The translations under genes and the position numbers were made by a program. A DNA stretch of 64,000 bases from JAHWKI01 sp035513575 (GTDB lineage Bacteria; Gemmatimonadota; Gemmatimonadetes; Longimicrobiales; RSA9), in assembly GCA_035513575.1 (NCBI GenBank), contig DATKBW010000049.1:62001-126000 (forward strand), written 5' to 3'. Below are positions 33,818 through 41,778 of this stretch, piece after piece. Position 1 is the first letter of the stretch; each line of letters starts with the position of its first letter. The notes under the pieces were generated by a model. It did not search any database. It was not told the origin of the DNA and saw only the letters and a list, made by a program, of their open reading frames with translations.

Positions 33818-35932
33818 TCAGCTCGGCTTGCCGCTCCGCTCCACGGGGAGCTCCTCGTCCAGGAGGGCGCCGGCCGCCTTCTCGTCGAGGGGGGTCGAGA
33901 AGAGGAACCCCTGGACGGAGCTCGGCCCGAGCTTGCGCAGCCGCTCCAGCTGCTGTTCGGTCTCCACGCCCTCCGCGACCGCCTGCATTCCCAGGTTGCG
34001 GGCCAGGGCGACGATCGTCTCCACCACGTCGGGATCGCCGCCTTCCGACATCCTCGCGATGAAGCTCCGATCGATCTTCAGCGTGTCGATGGGGAAGTTG
34101 TGGAGGTAGTTCAGGGCGGAGTAGCCGGTGCCGAAATCGTCGATGCACAGGCTGACGCCCAGCTCCCGGAGCTGCCGGAGCATCCGTACGGCGAGCTCCG
34201 GGTTGTGCATCACCACGCTCTCGGTGATCTCGAGACGAAGGCACCGGCCCGGTAGTCCCGTGTTCTCCAGGACATCGGCCACGGTCGCCACCACGTCGCC
34301 GTGGGTGAACTGTCGCGGCGAGAGGTTCACGGAGACGAACAGGTCCCGTCGCGTCGGATCCCGCTCCTGCCAGACGCGAAGCTGCCGGGCGGCGGCACCG
34401 AGCACCCACTCCCCCAGGGGCACGATCAGCCCCGTCTCCTCCGTGATGGGGAGGAACGCCTGCGGCGCGAGCAGCCCGCGGCTGGGGTGCTGCCAGCGGA
34501 CCAGCGCTTCGAAGCCCACCAGGCGGCCGGTGGGCAGGTCCATCACGGGTTGATAATGAACCACGAACTCCCGCCGCTCCAGCGAGAGACGGAGGTCCGT
34601 TTCGAGCTGTAGCAGCGTGACCGCGTGGACGTGCATGGCCTCATCGAAGATCTGGTAGCGCGCCGGACCGAGTTCCTTCGCGCGGTACATCGCCGTGTCC
34701 GCGTCCCGCAGCACGTCCTCCGCCTCCTCCACGTCCCCGCCACCGAACGTGATCCCGATGCTGGCGGAGGTGAAGACGTCATGCCCCCTCAGCCGGAACG
34801 GCTTCCGGAGCCGCTCCTGGATGCGCTCGGCCACGTGGGTCGGGTCGGCCGCGTCGGCCACGCCGTCCAGCAGGATCGCGAATTCATCCCCTCCGATTCG
34901 CGCGACGGTGTCCTCCTCCCGCACTTCCGACTGGAGCAGCCGGGCGAACTGGCGGAGCAGCTCGTCGCCGACGAGGTGCCCCAGGCTGTCATTCACCACC
35001 TTGAAGCGGTCCAGGTCCAGGAACAGCACCGCCAGGCTCCGATCCTCGCCCCGCCGCCGGCGCGCCACCGCCCGGCCGAGCCGGTCCATGAAGAGAGCGC
35101 GGTTCGGAAGCTGGGTCAGGGTGTCATGGAACGCGTCGTGGGCGAGCTTGTCCTCCACCTTCTTGCGCCCCGTGATGTCGTGGATGATCCCCTGGTAGCC
35201 GGCGACCTCCCCGCCCGTCTCGTGGCGCACCCACGCGCTGATCAGACACCAGCGATCCTCGCCGCTGCGGCGCCGCAGCCTGGCTTCGAAGTCGCGTATG
35301 TGACCCCCCTCCTCGAGCTCGCGCGCGAAGCGCTGCCCCTCATCAGCTTCCACGAAGATCGCGGTGACCGGACGGCCGATCAGCTCGTCCCCGTCATGGC
35401 CCAGGAGGTCCAGCGCCGCCCCGTTCAGGTCGGTGACCTCACCGTTCCGGTCGGTCATGTAGATGGCGTCACGGGACTGCTCGAAGAGGCTGCGGTAGCG
35501 CTGTTCGCTCTCCGTCAGCGCGTGCTCCGTCCGCTCCCGGCGCCGCTCGGCGCGGGCCCGCTCCACCGCATACCGCACGGCGCGCGTGACGGCGGTGTGG
35601 TAGAGCTCGCCCTTCAGGAGGTACTCGGCGCAGCCGGCCCGGACGGCCTTGAGGGCGGTGGCCTCGTCGGCCGGATCCGCCAGCGCGATCACGGGGACGT
35701 CCTCCGCGTGGCTGCGGGCGACGGCCACAGCCCCGAGGCCGCGGCTCTCGGCGAGGTCGAGCTCGAGGATCAGGAGGTCGTAGGCGCCCGAGTCCAGCGC
35801 GGTCATCGCTTCCCGTGTGCTCGGCGCCTCCGTCAGCGTGTAGCCCTCATCCCGCGGAAGGCCCGCGCGAAGACTCCGCAGGCTGGCCGGATCGCGAACC
35901 GAGGCCAGAACCCGGATCAGCACTCCTGTCAT
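33818..35932 (-). CDS. Receiver-PAS-GGDEF-EAL cyclic-di-GMP protein
   Basis: 704 residues. Order: response-regulator receiver (1-120), PAS with PAC (about 145-265), GGDEF (about 285-440) and EAL (about 455-700). GGDEF is intact (ARIGGDEFAILL), with the inhibitory I-site RxxD as REED five residues before it. The EAL signature is intact (GFEALVRW, then VNLSPRQF, ITESVV, IDDFGTGYSAL). The protein could thus make and break cyclic di-GMP. In the receiver the phospho-acceptor Asp appears replaced by Glu (DLLILELDLAE), while the conserved Lys (YLLKGEL) remains. ATG 35932 has GGGAGAGGGCGAG upstream. No histidine kinase is adjacent. Confidence 0.9.
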   Translation of the reverse strand: MTGVLIRVLASVRDPASLRSLRAGLPRDEGYTLTEAPSTREAMTALDSGAYDLLILELDLAESRGLGAVAVARSHAEDVPVIALADPADEATALKAVRAGCAEYLLKGELYHTAVTRAVRYAVERARAERRRERTEHALTESEQRYRSLFEQSRDAIYMTDRNGEVTDLNGAALDLLGHDGDELIGRPVTAIFVEADEGQRFARELEEGGHIRDFEARLRRRSGEDRWCLISAWVRHETGGEVAGYQGIIHDITGRKKVEDKLAHDAFHDTLTQLPNRALFMDRLGRAVARRRRGEDRSLAVLFLDLDRFKVVNDSLGHLVGDELLRQFARLLQSEVREEDTVARIGGDEFAILLDGVADAADPTHVAERIQERLRKPFRLRGHDVFTSASIGITFGGGDVEEAEDVLRDADTAMYRAKELGPARYQIFDEAMHVHAVTLLQLETDLRLSLERREFVVHYQPVMDLPTGRLVGFEALVRWQHPSRGLLAPQAFLPITEETGLIVPLGEWVLGAAARQLRVWQERDPTRRDLFVSVNLSPRQFTHGDVVATVADVLENTGLPGRCLRLEITESVVMHNPELAVRMLRQLRELGVSLCIDDFGTGYSALNYLHNFPIDTLKIDRSFIARMSEGGDPDVVETIVALARNLGMQAVAEGVETEQQLERLRKLGPSSVQGFLFSTPLDEKAAGALLDEELPVERSGKPS

Positions 35933-36093
35933 GAACTCGCCCTCTCCCGGGGCGGCGGCTGGAAACGCGCAGCCCGATCGGGCTGCGTGGGCGCAAAAGG
36001 AGGGCCAGCGGCACCCACCCTGGCTCGTGCTGGCGCGTCCGCCAGCCGGCCCCGTAGCTTGGGCTTCCGATCCCCATTCTCGCTGGAGAACGC

Positions 36094-37905
36094 TTGAGAG
36101 CTCGCCTGCTGCTGACGCTCGGGGCGCTGCTCGCCGCGGCGTGCGGCGCCCCGCCCGAGCCGCGCCCCCCCGTGAACGAGCCGCTCGACGCGCTCCGACC
36201 CAGCGCCGGGGAGGTGAGCCGCGCGGCCGAGCAGTTTGCGACCCTCGCGACCGCGTTTCTGGCATGGTACCACGAAGCGTACCCGGTCCGCGCCACGAAC
36301 CTCGGCCTCCACGCCTGGGACGGGACACTTCCCGCGTACGACCGCGCGGCGATCCAGCGCCGGATCGACGACCTGCTGGACTGGCTGGCGCAGCTCGACA
36401 GGGTGCCGCTCTCGCTGCTCGAGGACTCGAACCGCCACGACTACGCCGTGCTCGAATTCGCCATCCGCGCGGAGCTTCTCTCCCTCGAAGAGATCCGCCC
36501 CTGGGCGAACGATCCGCGCCACTACACCGGCCTCGTCGCGGACGGGATCGCGTCGGTGGCGGCTCGCGGCTACGCGCCGATCGAGACGCGGGTCGCGGCC
36601 ATTGCCTCCCGGATGGGGGAGGCGATCCCCCTTCTGCGGGCCGCGCGCGTGAACCTCCGCGCACCGCCCCGGATCTGGACCGAGCTGGCCCTCGCCGACA
36701 TGCGGGGGCTCCTGGGATATCTCCGCGACGACCTCCCCGTGGCGCTGGCCGTTCAGGGCGGCGGCAAGCGGGCGGCGGCCACCCTGGCCCGGCCCACCGC
36801 AGATCTGATCGCCGCTCTCGAGTCCCACGCGGAGTGGCTCGAGGGCGACCTGCTCCCCCGGGCCACGGGGGACTTCCGCCTGGGACCGTACCAGCTCCAG
36901 CGGAAGCTCCTCTACGAGGAGCATATCGACATGACGGTGGACGAGTTGGAGCGTCTGAACGACGAGAAGATCGTGGACTACCAGGCGCGGGTGGCCGTGG
37001 TCGCCGCGGAGATCGATCCGACCCGGTCCCCGCGGGCGATCATGGACTCGATCACCCGCCTCCACCCGCCGCCGGAGGATCTCCTGCCGACGGCCCGCGC
37101 GATGATGCTCGAGGCCCGGGAGTGGGTGCGGGAAACGGGGGTGGTGAGTCTGCCCACCCCGGAGGTGCCCGAGGTGGTGGAAACCCCTCCCTACGCCCGC
37201 GGCGGCTTCGCATCTATGGACGCCCCCGGGCCGTTCTCCGAACCGGGCCTCGAGGCGTTCTACCGTATCACCAACGTCGATCCTGACTGGACGGCGGAGC
37301 AGAAGCGGCAGCACCTCTCGTACTTCAACTACGCCGGGCTCCTGGGCGTGACGGTCCACGAGACGTTCCCCGGCCACTTCCTTCAGCTCGCCTTCATGCG
37401 GCGCGTGGACAGCCGGATCCGGAAGACCTTCGCGCCTCGCTCGCTGACCGAGGGGTGGGCGCACTACGCGGAGCAGCTCGTCCTGGACGAGGGGTTCCGG
37501 GACGGGAGCGCCGCGGTGCGGCTCGGGCAGCTCCGCCGCGCTCTCCAGCGTCACGCCCGCTGGTATGCCGCGCTCCACCTGCACGCGTTCGGCGAGACCG
37601 TGGAGGAGGTGATCCCGAGGTACATGGAGATCGCCTACTTCGACGAGTTCCCCGCGCGCCGGGAGGTGATCCGGGCGACGTACGACCCGACGTACCTGTA
37701 CTACGCCCTGGGCCGGATCCAGATCCTGGAGCTGCGCGATGACTTCAGGGCCAGGGTGGAGGAGCACGGCCAGGCTTTCTCCCTCAGGGATTTCCATGAC
37801 CGCTTCCTCGCCCTCGGCCTGCCGATCTCCCTCGCCGCCGAGGCGCTGCTGAACCCGCCCCGCGCACCGCGCCTCGATCCCCGCTCACCCCGACGACGAC
37901 CCTGA
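36094..37905 (+). CDS. DUF885 family metallopeptidase-like lipoprotein
   Basis: 603 residues, a normal length for DUF885. TTG start at 36094 (CTGGAG about 6 nt upstream) opens a lipoprotein signal LLTLGALLAAACGAP (lipobox AAAC). The C-terminal half has the zinc motif HETFPGH (422-428) and TEGWAHYAEQL, the family active-site region. Members are all-helical, gluzincin-like and uncharacterised; peptidase or carboxypeptidase activity is presumed. ThyX starts on its stop codon (TGATGG), which implies translational coupling although no functional link is evident. Confidence 0.85.
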   Translation: MRARLLLTLGALLAAACGAPPEPRPPVNEPLDALRPSAGEVSRAAEQFATLATAFLAWYHEAYPVRATNLGLHAWDGTLPAYDRAAIQRRIDDLLDWLAQLDRVPLSLLEDSNRHDYAVLEFAIRAELLSLEEIRPWANDPRHYTGLVADGIASVAARGYAPIETRVAAIASRMGEAIPLLRAARVNLRAPPRIWTELALADMRGLLGYLRDDLPVALAVQGGGKRAAATLARPTADLIAALESHAEWLEGDLLPRATGDFRLGPYQLQRKLLYEEHIDMTVDELERLNDEKIVDYQARVAVVAAEIDPTRSPRAIMDSITRLHPPPEDLLPTARAMMLEAREWVRETGVVSLPTPEVPEVVETPPYARGGFASMDAPGPFSEPGLEAFYRITNVDPDWTAEQKRQHLSYFNYAGLLGVTVHETFPGHFLQLAFMRRVDSRIRKTFAPRSLTEGWAHYAEQLVLDEGFRDGSAAVRLGQLRRALQRHARWYAALHLHAFGETVEEVIPRYMEIAYFDEFPARREVIRATYDPTYLYYALGRIQILELRDDFRARVEEHGQAFSLRDFHDRFLALGLPISLAAEALLNPPRAPRLDPRSPRRRP

Positions 37906-38903
37906 TGGCCGAGACGCGCAGACCGACCGTCGCCGCCGCCGAGGAGATCCTCGGCGGCTACTTCCCCGTCCTCGACCACGGCTTCGTGGCCCTCGTGGAC
38001 TACATGGGATCCGATGAGGACATCGAGCGCGCCGCCCGGGTGAGCTACGGGTTCGGTACGCGCAAGGTGAGCCAGACCCGCGGGCTCATCCGGTACCTGA
38101 GACGACACCGCCACACGACGCCCAGCGAGATGGTGGAGCTGAAGTTCCACGTCTGCATGCCCATTTTCGTGGCGCGGCAGTGGATCCGGCACAGGACGGC
38201 CAACGTGAACGAGTACAGCGGCCGCTATTCGCTGATGCCGCTCCTCTTCTACACCCCCGATCGATGGCACTTCGCGCTCCAGAGCGAGGACAACAAGCAG
38301 GGGCGTCGCACGGACGAGGCGGATCCGGGGCTGTACGCCGAGGCGGTCTCGCGCTGGGAGGCGCTGCGGAAGGAGGCGGGGGACGGGTACGGATGGCTGG
38401 TGGAGAACGAGGTGGCCCGCGAGCTCGCCCGCATCGACCTCCCGCTCTCGACCTACACCCAGTGGTACTGGAAGATCGACCTGCACAACCTCATCCATTT
38501 CCTCGCCCTCCGGGTCGACCCCCACGCCCAGTACGAGATCCGTGCGTTCGCCGAAGTGATGGCCGGGATCCTGAAGCGCGTGGCGCCCCTCTCGTACGAG
38601 GCGTGGGTCGACTACGAGTTCGCCGGGGCCACGCTGTCCCGCGGCGAGGTCGAGGCGCTGCGGCGGCTCGTCGAGGTCCGCCGCGGGGAGGACGGCGTCG
38701 CCCTGTCCGCCCGGGCGGGCGCGTCGCTGGATCCGGCGGCGCTGAAGGCGGCGGGGCTCAGCGGCCGAGAGGTCCTCGAGCTCGCGGAGAAGCTCGAGGA
38801 GCGTTCGGTCCCCGATTTCGAGCTCGACCCCGCCCGCATGCGCTCGCCCGAAGAGATGGCGGCGAAGATGGAAGAGGCCGTCCCGAAGCTGGAGCTGGAC
38901 TGA
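37905..38903 (+). CDS. thyX: Flavin-dependent thymidylate synthase
   Basis: Makes dTMP from dUMP using FAD, NADPH and methylene-THF. The ThyX motif is present as RHRTANVNEYSGR (95-107), and residues around it (RQWIRHRT, YSLMPLLFYTP) fit. At 332 residues it belongs to the longer ThyX group (similar motif in rickettsial enzymes), with a C-terminal extension from about 240 that is acidic and helical (GREVLELAEKLEERS). The presence of ThyX implies this genome may lack ThyA, but only the window is visible. Confidence 0.95.
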   Translation: MAETRRPTVAAAEEILGGYFPVLDHGFVALVDYMGSDEDIERAARVSYGFGTRKVSQTRGLIRYLRRHRHTTPSEMVELKFHVCMPIFVARQWIRHRTANVNEYSGRYSLMPLLFYTPDRWHFALQSEDNKQGRRTDEADPGLYAEAVSRWEALRKEAGDGYGWLVENEVARELARIDLPLSTYTQWYWKIDLHNLIHFLALRVDPHAQYEIRAFAEVMAGILKRVAPLSYEAWVDYEFAGATLSRGEVEALRRLVEVRRGEDGVALSARAGASLDPAALKAAGLSGREVLELAEKLEERSVPDFELDPARMRSPEEMAAKMEEAVPKLELD

Positions 38904-38945
38904 GGGCCCGGGCGGGTCGGCGGCGGAATGCCACGACCTTCGCCT

Positions 38946-39176
38946 TCACGCCCGGCCCGCCTGCCGATCCCGCCGGGCGAGCCCGCGCCAGCCGCACCCG
39001 GTGCACCAGCGCCACTCGAAACGGGTCATCCGCTCGAGCCAGAGGATGAGCACCGGATCGGTGGGCCGGAAGCACGCGGGACAGCGGCGGACCGGTCGGA
39101 CCAGGAGGAGACCCCCGAGGGTGAGGAGCGCAACGCGCAGGACGATGAGGCCCAGGAACGTGAGCGCCGCAACCAT
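38946..39176 (-). CDS. Small membrane zinc-ribbon protein
   Basis: 76 residues: one N-terminal membrane helix (LTFLGLIVLRVALLTLGGLLL, excerpted) followed by two CxxC pairs, CPAC and CTGC, that can form a zinc ribbon. It begins 3 bp after the stop of the next-listed gene, so both are one transcript. No family recognised; a rubredoxin-like membrane tail is another reading. Confidence 0.6.
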   Translation of the reverse strand: MVAALTFLGLIVLRVALLTLGGLLLVRPVRRCPACFRPTDPVLILWLERMTRFEWRWCTGCGWRGLARRDRQAGRA

Positions 39177-39179
39177 GGG

Positions 39180-39479
39180 TCAGCCCGGAGATTCGCTCCC
39201 GGCGCCGGTCCATGGCGCCCGGCAATGGCGGCACGCCTCCTCACGCTTGTTGAAGTACCAGAGCGTGTAGATCAGGGCGGCGAGGAAGACGGCGGCAGTG
39301 GGGTAGATGAGCCAGGTCGCCTGGGCCACCATGCCGATCGCCCACAGCGCGGCGGCGGCGGCCCACAGCAGCAACGCGAGCCAGCCGGGCCCAGGCCCCA
39401 CCCTGATCGGCGAATCCACCTTCCCGCACCGGACGCACGCGGCACCCGCACCGGGCGCGTTGTTCACTGGCGTGTTCAT
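39180..39479 (-). CDS. Small two-helix membrane protein with zinc knuckles
   Basis: 99 residues with two membrane helices (LALLLWAAAAALWAIGMV and LIYPTAAVFLAALIYTLWYF) between two CxxC knuckles, CVRC (15-18) and CRHC (about 85-88). These can join at the same membrane face. First gene of a two-gene leftward unit with the 76-residue zinc-ribbon protein. Divergent from the 66-residue membrane protein. Unknown function. Confidence 0.6.
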   Translation of the reverse strand: MNTPVNNAPGAGAACVRCGKVDSPIRVGPGPGWLALLLWAAAAALWAIGMVAQATWLIYPTAAVFLAALIYTLWYFNKREEACRHCRAPWTGAGSESPG

Positions 39480-39488
39480 GGCTACTCT
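39460..39488 (+). promoter_or_regulatory. Candidate promoter of the 66-residue membrane protein
   Basis: TTGTTC (39460-39465) and TACTCT (39483-39488) with 17-bp spacing lie 36 bp before the GTG start. It overlaps the start codon of the divergent gene. Confidence 0.5.
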
Positions 39489-39524
39489 ATCCTGGGGAAG
39501 AACCGTTCCACCCGGAGGTGCACC

Positions 39525-39725
39525 GTGTCACTCGTTTCCTTCCACCGGGCCCTGATCCTCACCGCGATCGTCTTCTGTCTCGGCTTCGCCGGGTGGGAGC
39601 TGCAGGCGTACCGGACCGCCGGTGATTCCGGCGCGCTCCTGCTGAGCGCCGTCTTCGGCCTGCTCGGCATCGGACTATCCGTCTACCTGGCGCGGCTCGC
39701 CGCCTTCCTCAAGCTCGACGACTAG
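39525..39725 (+). CDS. Small two-helix membrane protein (66 aa)
   Basis: GTG 39525 follows GGAGG with 6-nt spacing. The 66-residue product has two membrane helices (FHRALILTAIVFCLGFAGW and LLLSAVFGLLGIGLSVYLA) and a short charged C-terminus ending KLDD. The promoter, ribosome site and hydrophobic pattern support a real gene although it is short. Its stop overlaps the convergent membrane protein gene by 4 bp. No family recognised. Confidence 0.6.
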   Translation: MSLVSFHRALILTAIVFCLGFAGWELQAYRTAGDSGALLLSAVFGLLGIGLSVYLARLAAFLKLDD

Positions 39726-40834
39726 GCGCCGGGACCGCCGCGGTACCCTCCGGCCTGGCCGATCGGGCCGACGCCGCCGGCCGGCGCCGCGCCGCCGCCC
39801 GCCGTCTGACCGGGCGCGCCCTCGCCCCGGTCGGACCGGTCACGCTCGACGTTCCGCTCCAGCTCCGGATCACGCAACGCGGCCGCCAGCGCCGGGTGCC
39901 GTCGCCACAGGTACCCGCCCATGGCCGCTGCCGCCAGCAGGTTGCCCACCGCGATGCTCCACCACGGGATCAGCTCCAGGAGCCACTGGGCGACCACGGT
40001 GAGCAGCCCGATGAAGAACGTCTCCAGCGTCACGAACAGCAGCACGGCGCCCAGAAGCACGTAGGCGTGGCGGTCCTCGGCGAACGCCACGATCCCCGCT
40101 GCCACGAAGCCGGTCACGAGAAACGCGGCGATGTGCAGCGCCGTGTATCCGAGCACGGTCACGCCGTTCACTTCCACCGCGGCGGCGTTGGTCGCGCCGG
40201 CCAGGATGACGCTCCCGAGCGCCGCGGGCGTGAAGAACAGCCGCCCGCCGATGAGGTCGATGAGAAGGAACCACCCGGCCACGACCGCGGCGCCGATCAG
40301 CCCCACGACCAGGCCCTCGCGCACCACCTGGTTGCGCCGCAGGACCTCGGCCCAGCTCACGTACGGGTGCGGGCTGAGCAGGAGGATGACCCCGACCAGC
40401 GTGACACCGGCGATGGCGTTGCCCACCAGGACGGAGGTCCAGCCGAGGTAGCCGACCACGTCCGTTCCCGTCAGCCACAGGCTGCCGTAAAAGAGCAGGT
40501 CGAAGAGCAGGAAGCCGAGTATCAGCCCCAGCAGCAGCCCCGGAAGCACGCGGAACCGGTTCATGAGCCAGGCTACGGCGGCGCCCACCGCCATGAACGC
40601 CGCGTAATGCAGGATCGTGTAGATCGCGATCTGAGCGGCGTCCAGGGTCCGCTCATCGCCGCCCAGGACGACGCGCGCCAGGAAGGCCGGCGTGTGGAAG
40701 GCCCGCCCGGCCAGTCCGTCGATCACGAAAAACCAGAGGGCCAGGACCGTGGCCGCCGCGACTCCCGCGATCAGGCCGCGCCGGATCGGCGTGTGAGCCG
40801 TGCCGGCGGGCTTCGCGGCTGCGGGGTCGTTCAT
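39722..40834 (-). CDS. Internally duplicated membrane protein of the oxidase operon
   Basis: 370 residues with about eight membrane helices in two similar halves. Half one (from residue 18) reads RRGLIAGVAAATVLALWFF, AFHTPAFLARVVLGG; half two (from about 167) reads REGLVVGLIGAAVVAGWFL, LFFTPAALGSVILAG. Each half continues with a YTxLHxAAF segment (YTILHYAAF, YTALHIAAF). The Gly/Pro-rich C-terminal tail (from about 330) is probably disordered. It lies 11 bp after the coxIV stop, last in the operon, and may be an accessory or assembly subunit of the aa3 oxidase. No named family. Confidence 0.65.
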   Translation of the reverse strand: MNDPAAAKPAGTAHTPIRRGLIAGVAAATVLALWFFVIDGLAGRAFHTPAFLARVVLGGDERTLDAAQIAIYTILHYAAFMAVGAAVAWLMNRFRVLPGLLLGLILGFLLFDLLFYGSLWLTGTDVVGYLGWTSVLVGNAIAGVTLVGVILLLSPHPYVSWAEVLRRNQVVREGLVVGLIGAAVVAGWFLLIDLIGGRLFFTPAALGSVILAGATNAAAVEVNGVTVLGYTALHIAAFLVTGFVAAGIVAFAEDRHAYVLLGAVLLFVTLETFFIGLLTVVAQWLLELIPWWSIAVGNLLAAAAMGGYLWRRHPALAAALRDPELERNVERDRSDRGEGAPGQTAGGGAAPAGGVGPIGQAGGYRGGPGA

Positions 40835-40845
40835 GCCGGCCTCCT

Positions 40846-41139
40846 TCAGAACTCGGTGAGTACCGCCAGGACCAGGATCAGCGCGAGCGGGAGCGGGGCG
40901 ATCACCATCAGGACGAGGCGCGGCGGCTCGTAGCGCAGGTGCATGTAGTAGAGCGCGACCAGCACCGCCTTCCAGATCGCCAGGCCCACCAGGACGATGA
41001 TGGTCGTGACGCGCCCGAGGCCCACGAAGGCGATGCCGACCTCTATCACGGTCAGCACCGCCAGGCCGAAGAACACGGCCATGTAGTTCGGCTTCCTGTG
41101 GCTCGACTCGCTGACGACGTTGGCTGGGTTCATGGTCAT
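40846..41139 (-). CDS. Cytochrome c oxidase subunit IV
   Basis: 97 residues with three membrane helices (YMAVFFGLAVLTVIEVGIAF, TTIIVLVGLAIWKAVLVALY, LVLMVIAPLPLALILVLAVL), matching the small fourth subunit of bacterial aa3/caa3 oxidases; LYYMHLRYEP is the typical loop. ATG 41139 overlaps the subunit III stop (ATGA), so translation is coupled. Structural or stabilising role in the inner-membrane oxidase. Confidence 0.9.
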   Translation of the reverse strand: MTMNPANVVSESSHRKPNYMAVFFGLAVLTVIEVGIAFVGLGRVTTIIVLVGLAIWKAVLVALYYMHLRYEPPRLVLMVIAPLPLALILVLAVLTEF

Positions 41140-41762
41140 ATCAGGTAAACGATGGTGAAGAGTATGATCCAGACCAGGTCGACGAAATGCCAGTACAGCC
41201 CCATGACCTCGACCCCGCCATGGCTCTCGCGCGTGTACTTCCCCATGAAGGCCCGGACCGTGATCCAGATGAGAGCAAGGACGCCCAGAGTGACATGGGC
41301 CCCGTGGAAGCCGGTCATGGTGTAGAACGTGGCGCCGTAGAGCGGCTCGCCCTCGGCCGCGTAGCCGGCGGCATACGGCACGAACCCGTGGGAGACGAGC
41401 TTGACGTACTCGTACGCCTGGACGCTCAGAAAGCCGATCCCCATGGCCACCGTGGCGAGCAGCCACCGGCGAAGCCCTTGCTGGTCACCGTGCTCGATGG
41501 CCGCGAACGCCTTCACCATGGTCACGGACGAGCAGATCAGGAGGAAGGTATTGAACGCCGTGAGCCCTACGTTCAGCACGACCCCGGGGGCGGCGAACGC
41601 TTCCGGCCGGGCGGCGCGCAGGATGATGTAGGACCCGATGAGCGAGGTGAAGAACATCACCTCGCTCAGCAGGAACACCCACATTCCGAGCTTGAGGTTG
41701 GGGACGCCCATCCCCGGCTCGGCGGGGCCATGATCCAGGGCGAGGGCGGCGCTATGATCCAT
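41136..41762 (-). CDS. ctaE: Cytochrome c oxidase subunit III
   Basis: 208 residues, the five-helix short form of subunit III. Typical strings are LGMWVFLLSEVMFFTSLIGSY (excerpted), AYEYVKL, GFHGAHVTLGV and YWHFVDLVWIILF. No metal sites; it stabilises subunit I. It sits between subunits I and IV, 16 bp from the former. A paralogue is at 57197-57790. Confidence 0.94.
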   Translation of the reverse strand: MDHSAALALDHGPAEPGMGVPNLKLGMWVFLLSEVMFFTSLIGSYIILRAARPEAFAAPGVVLNVGLTAFNTFLLICSSVTMVKAFAAIEHGDQQGLRRWLLATVAMGIGFLSVQAYEYVKLVSHGFVPYAAGYAAEGEPLYGATFYTMTGFHGAHVTLGVLALIWITVRAFMGKYTRESHGGVEVMGLYWHFVDLVWIILFTIVYLI

Positions 41763-41778
41763 GGTCTCTCCTCCTCGC

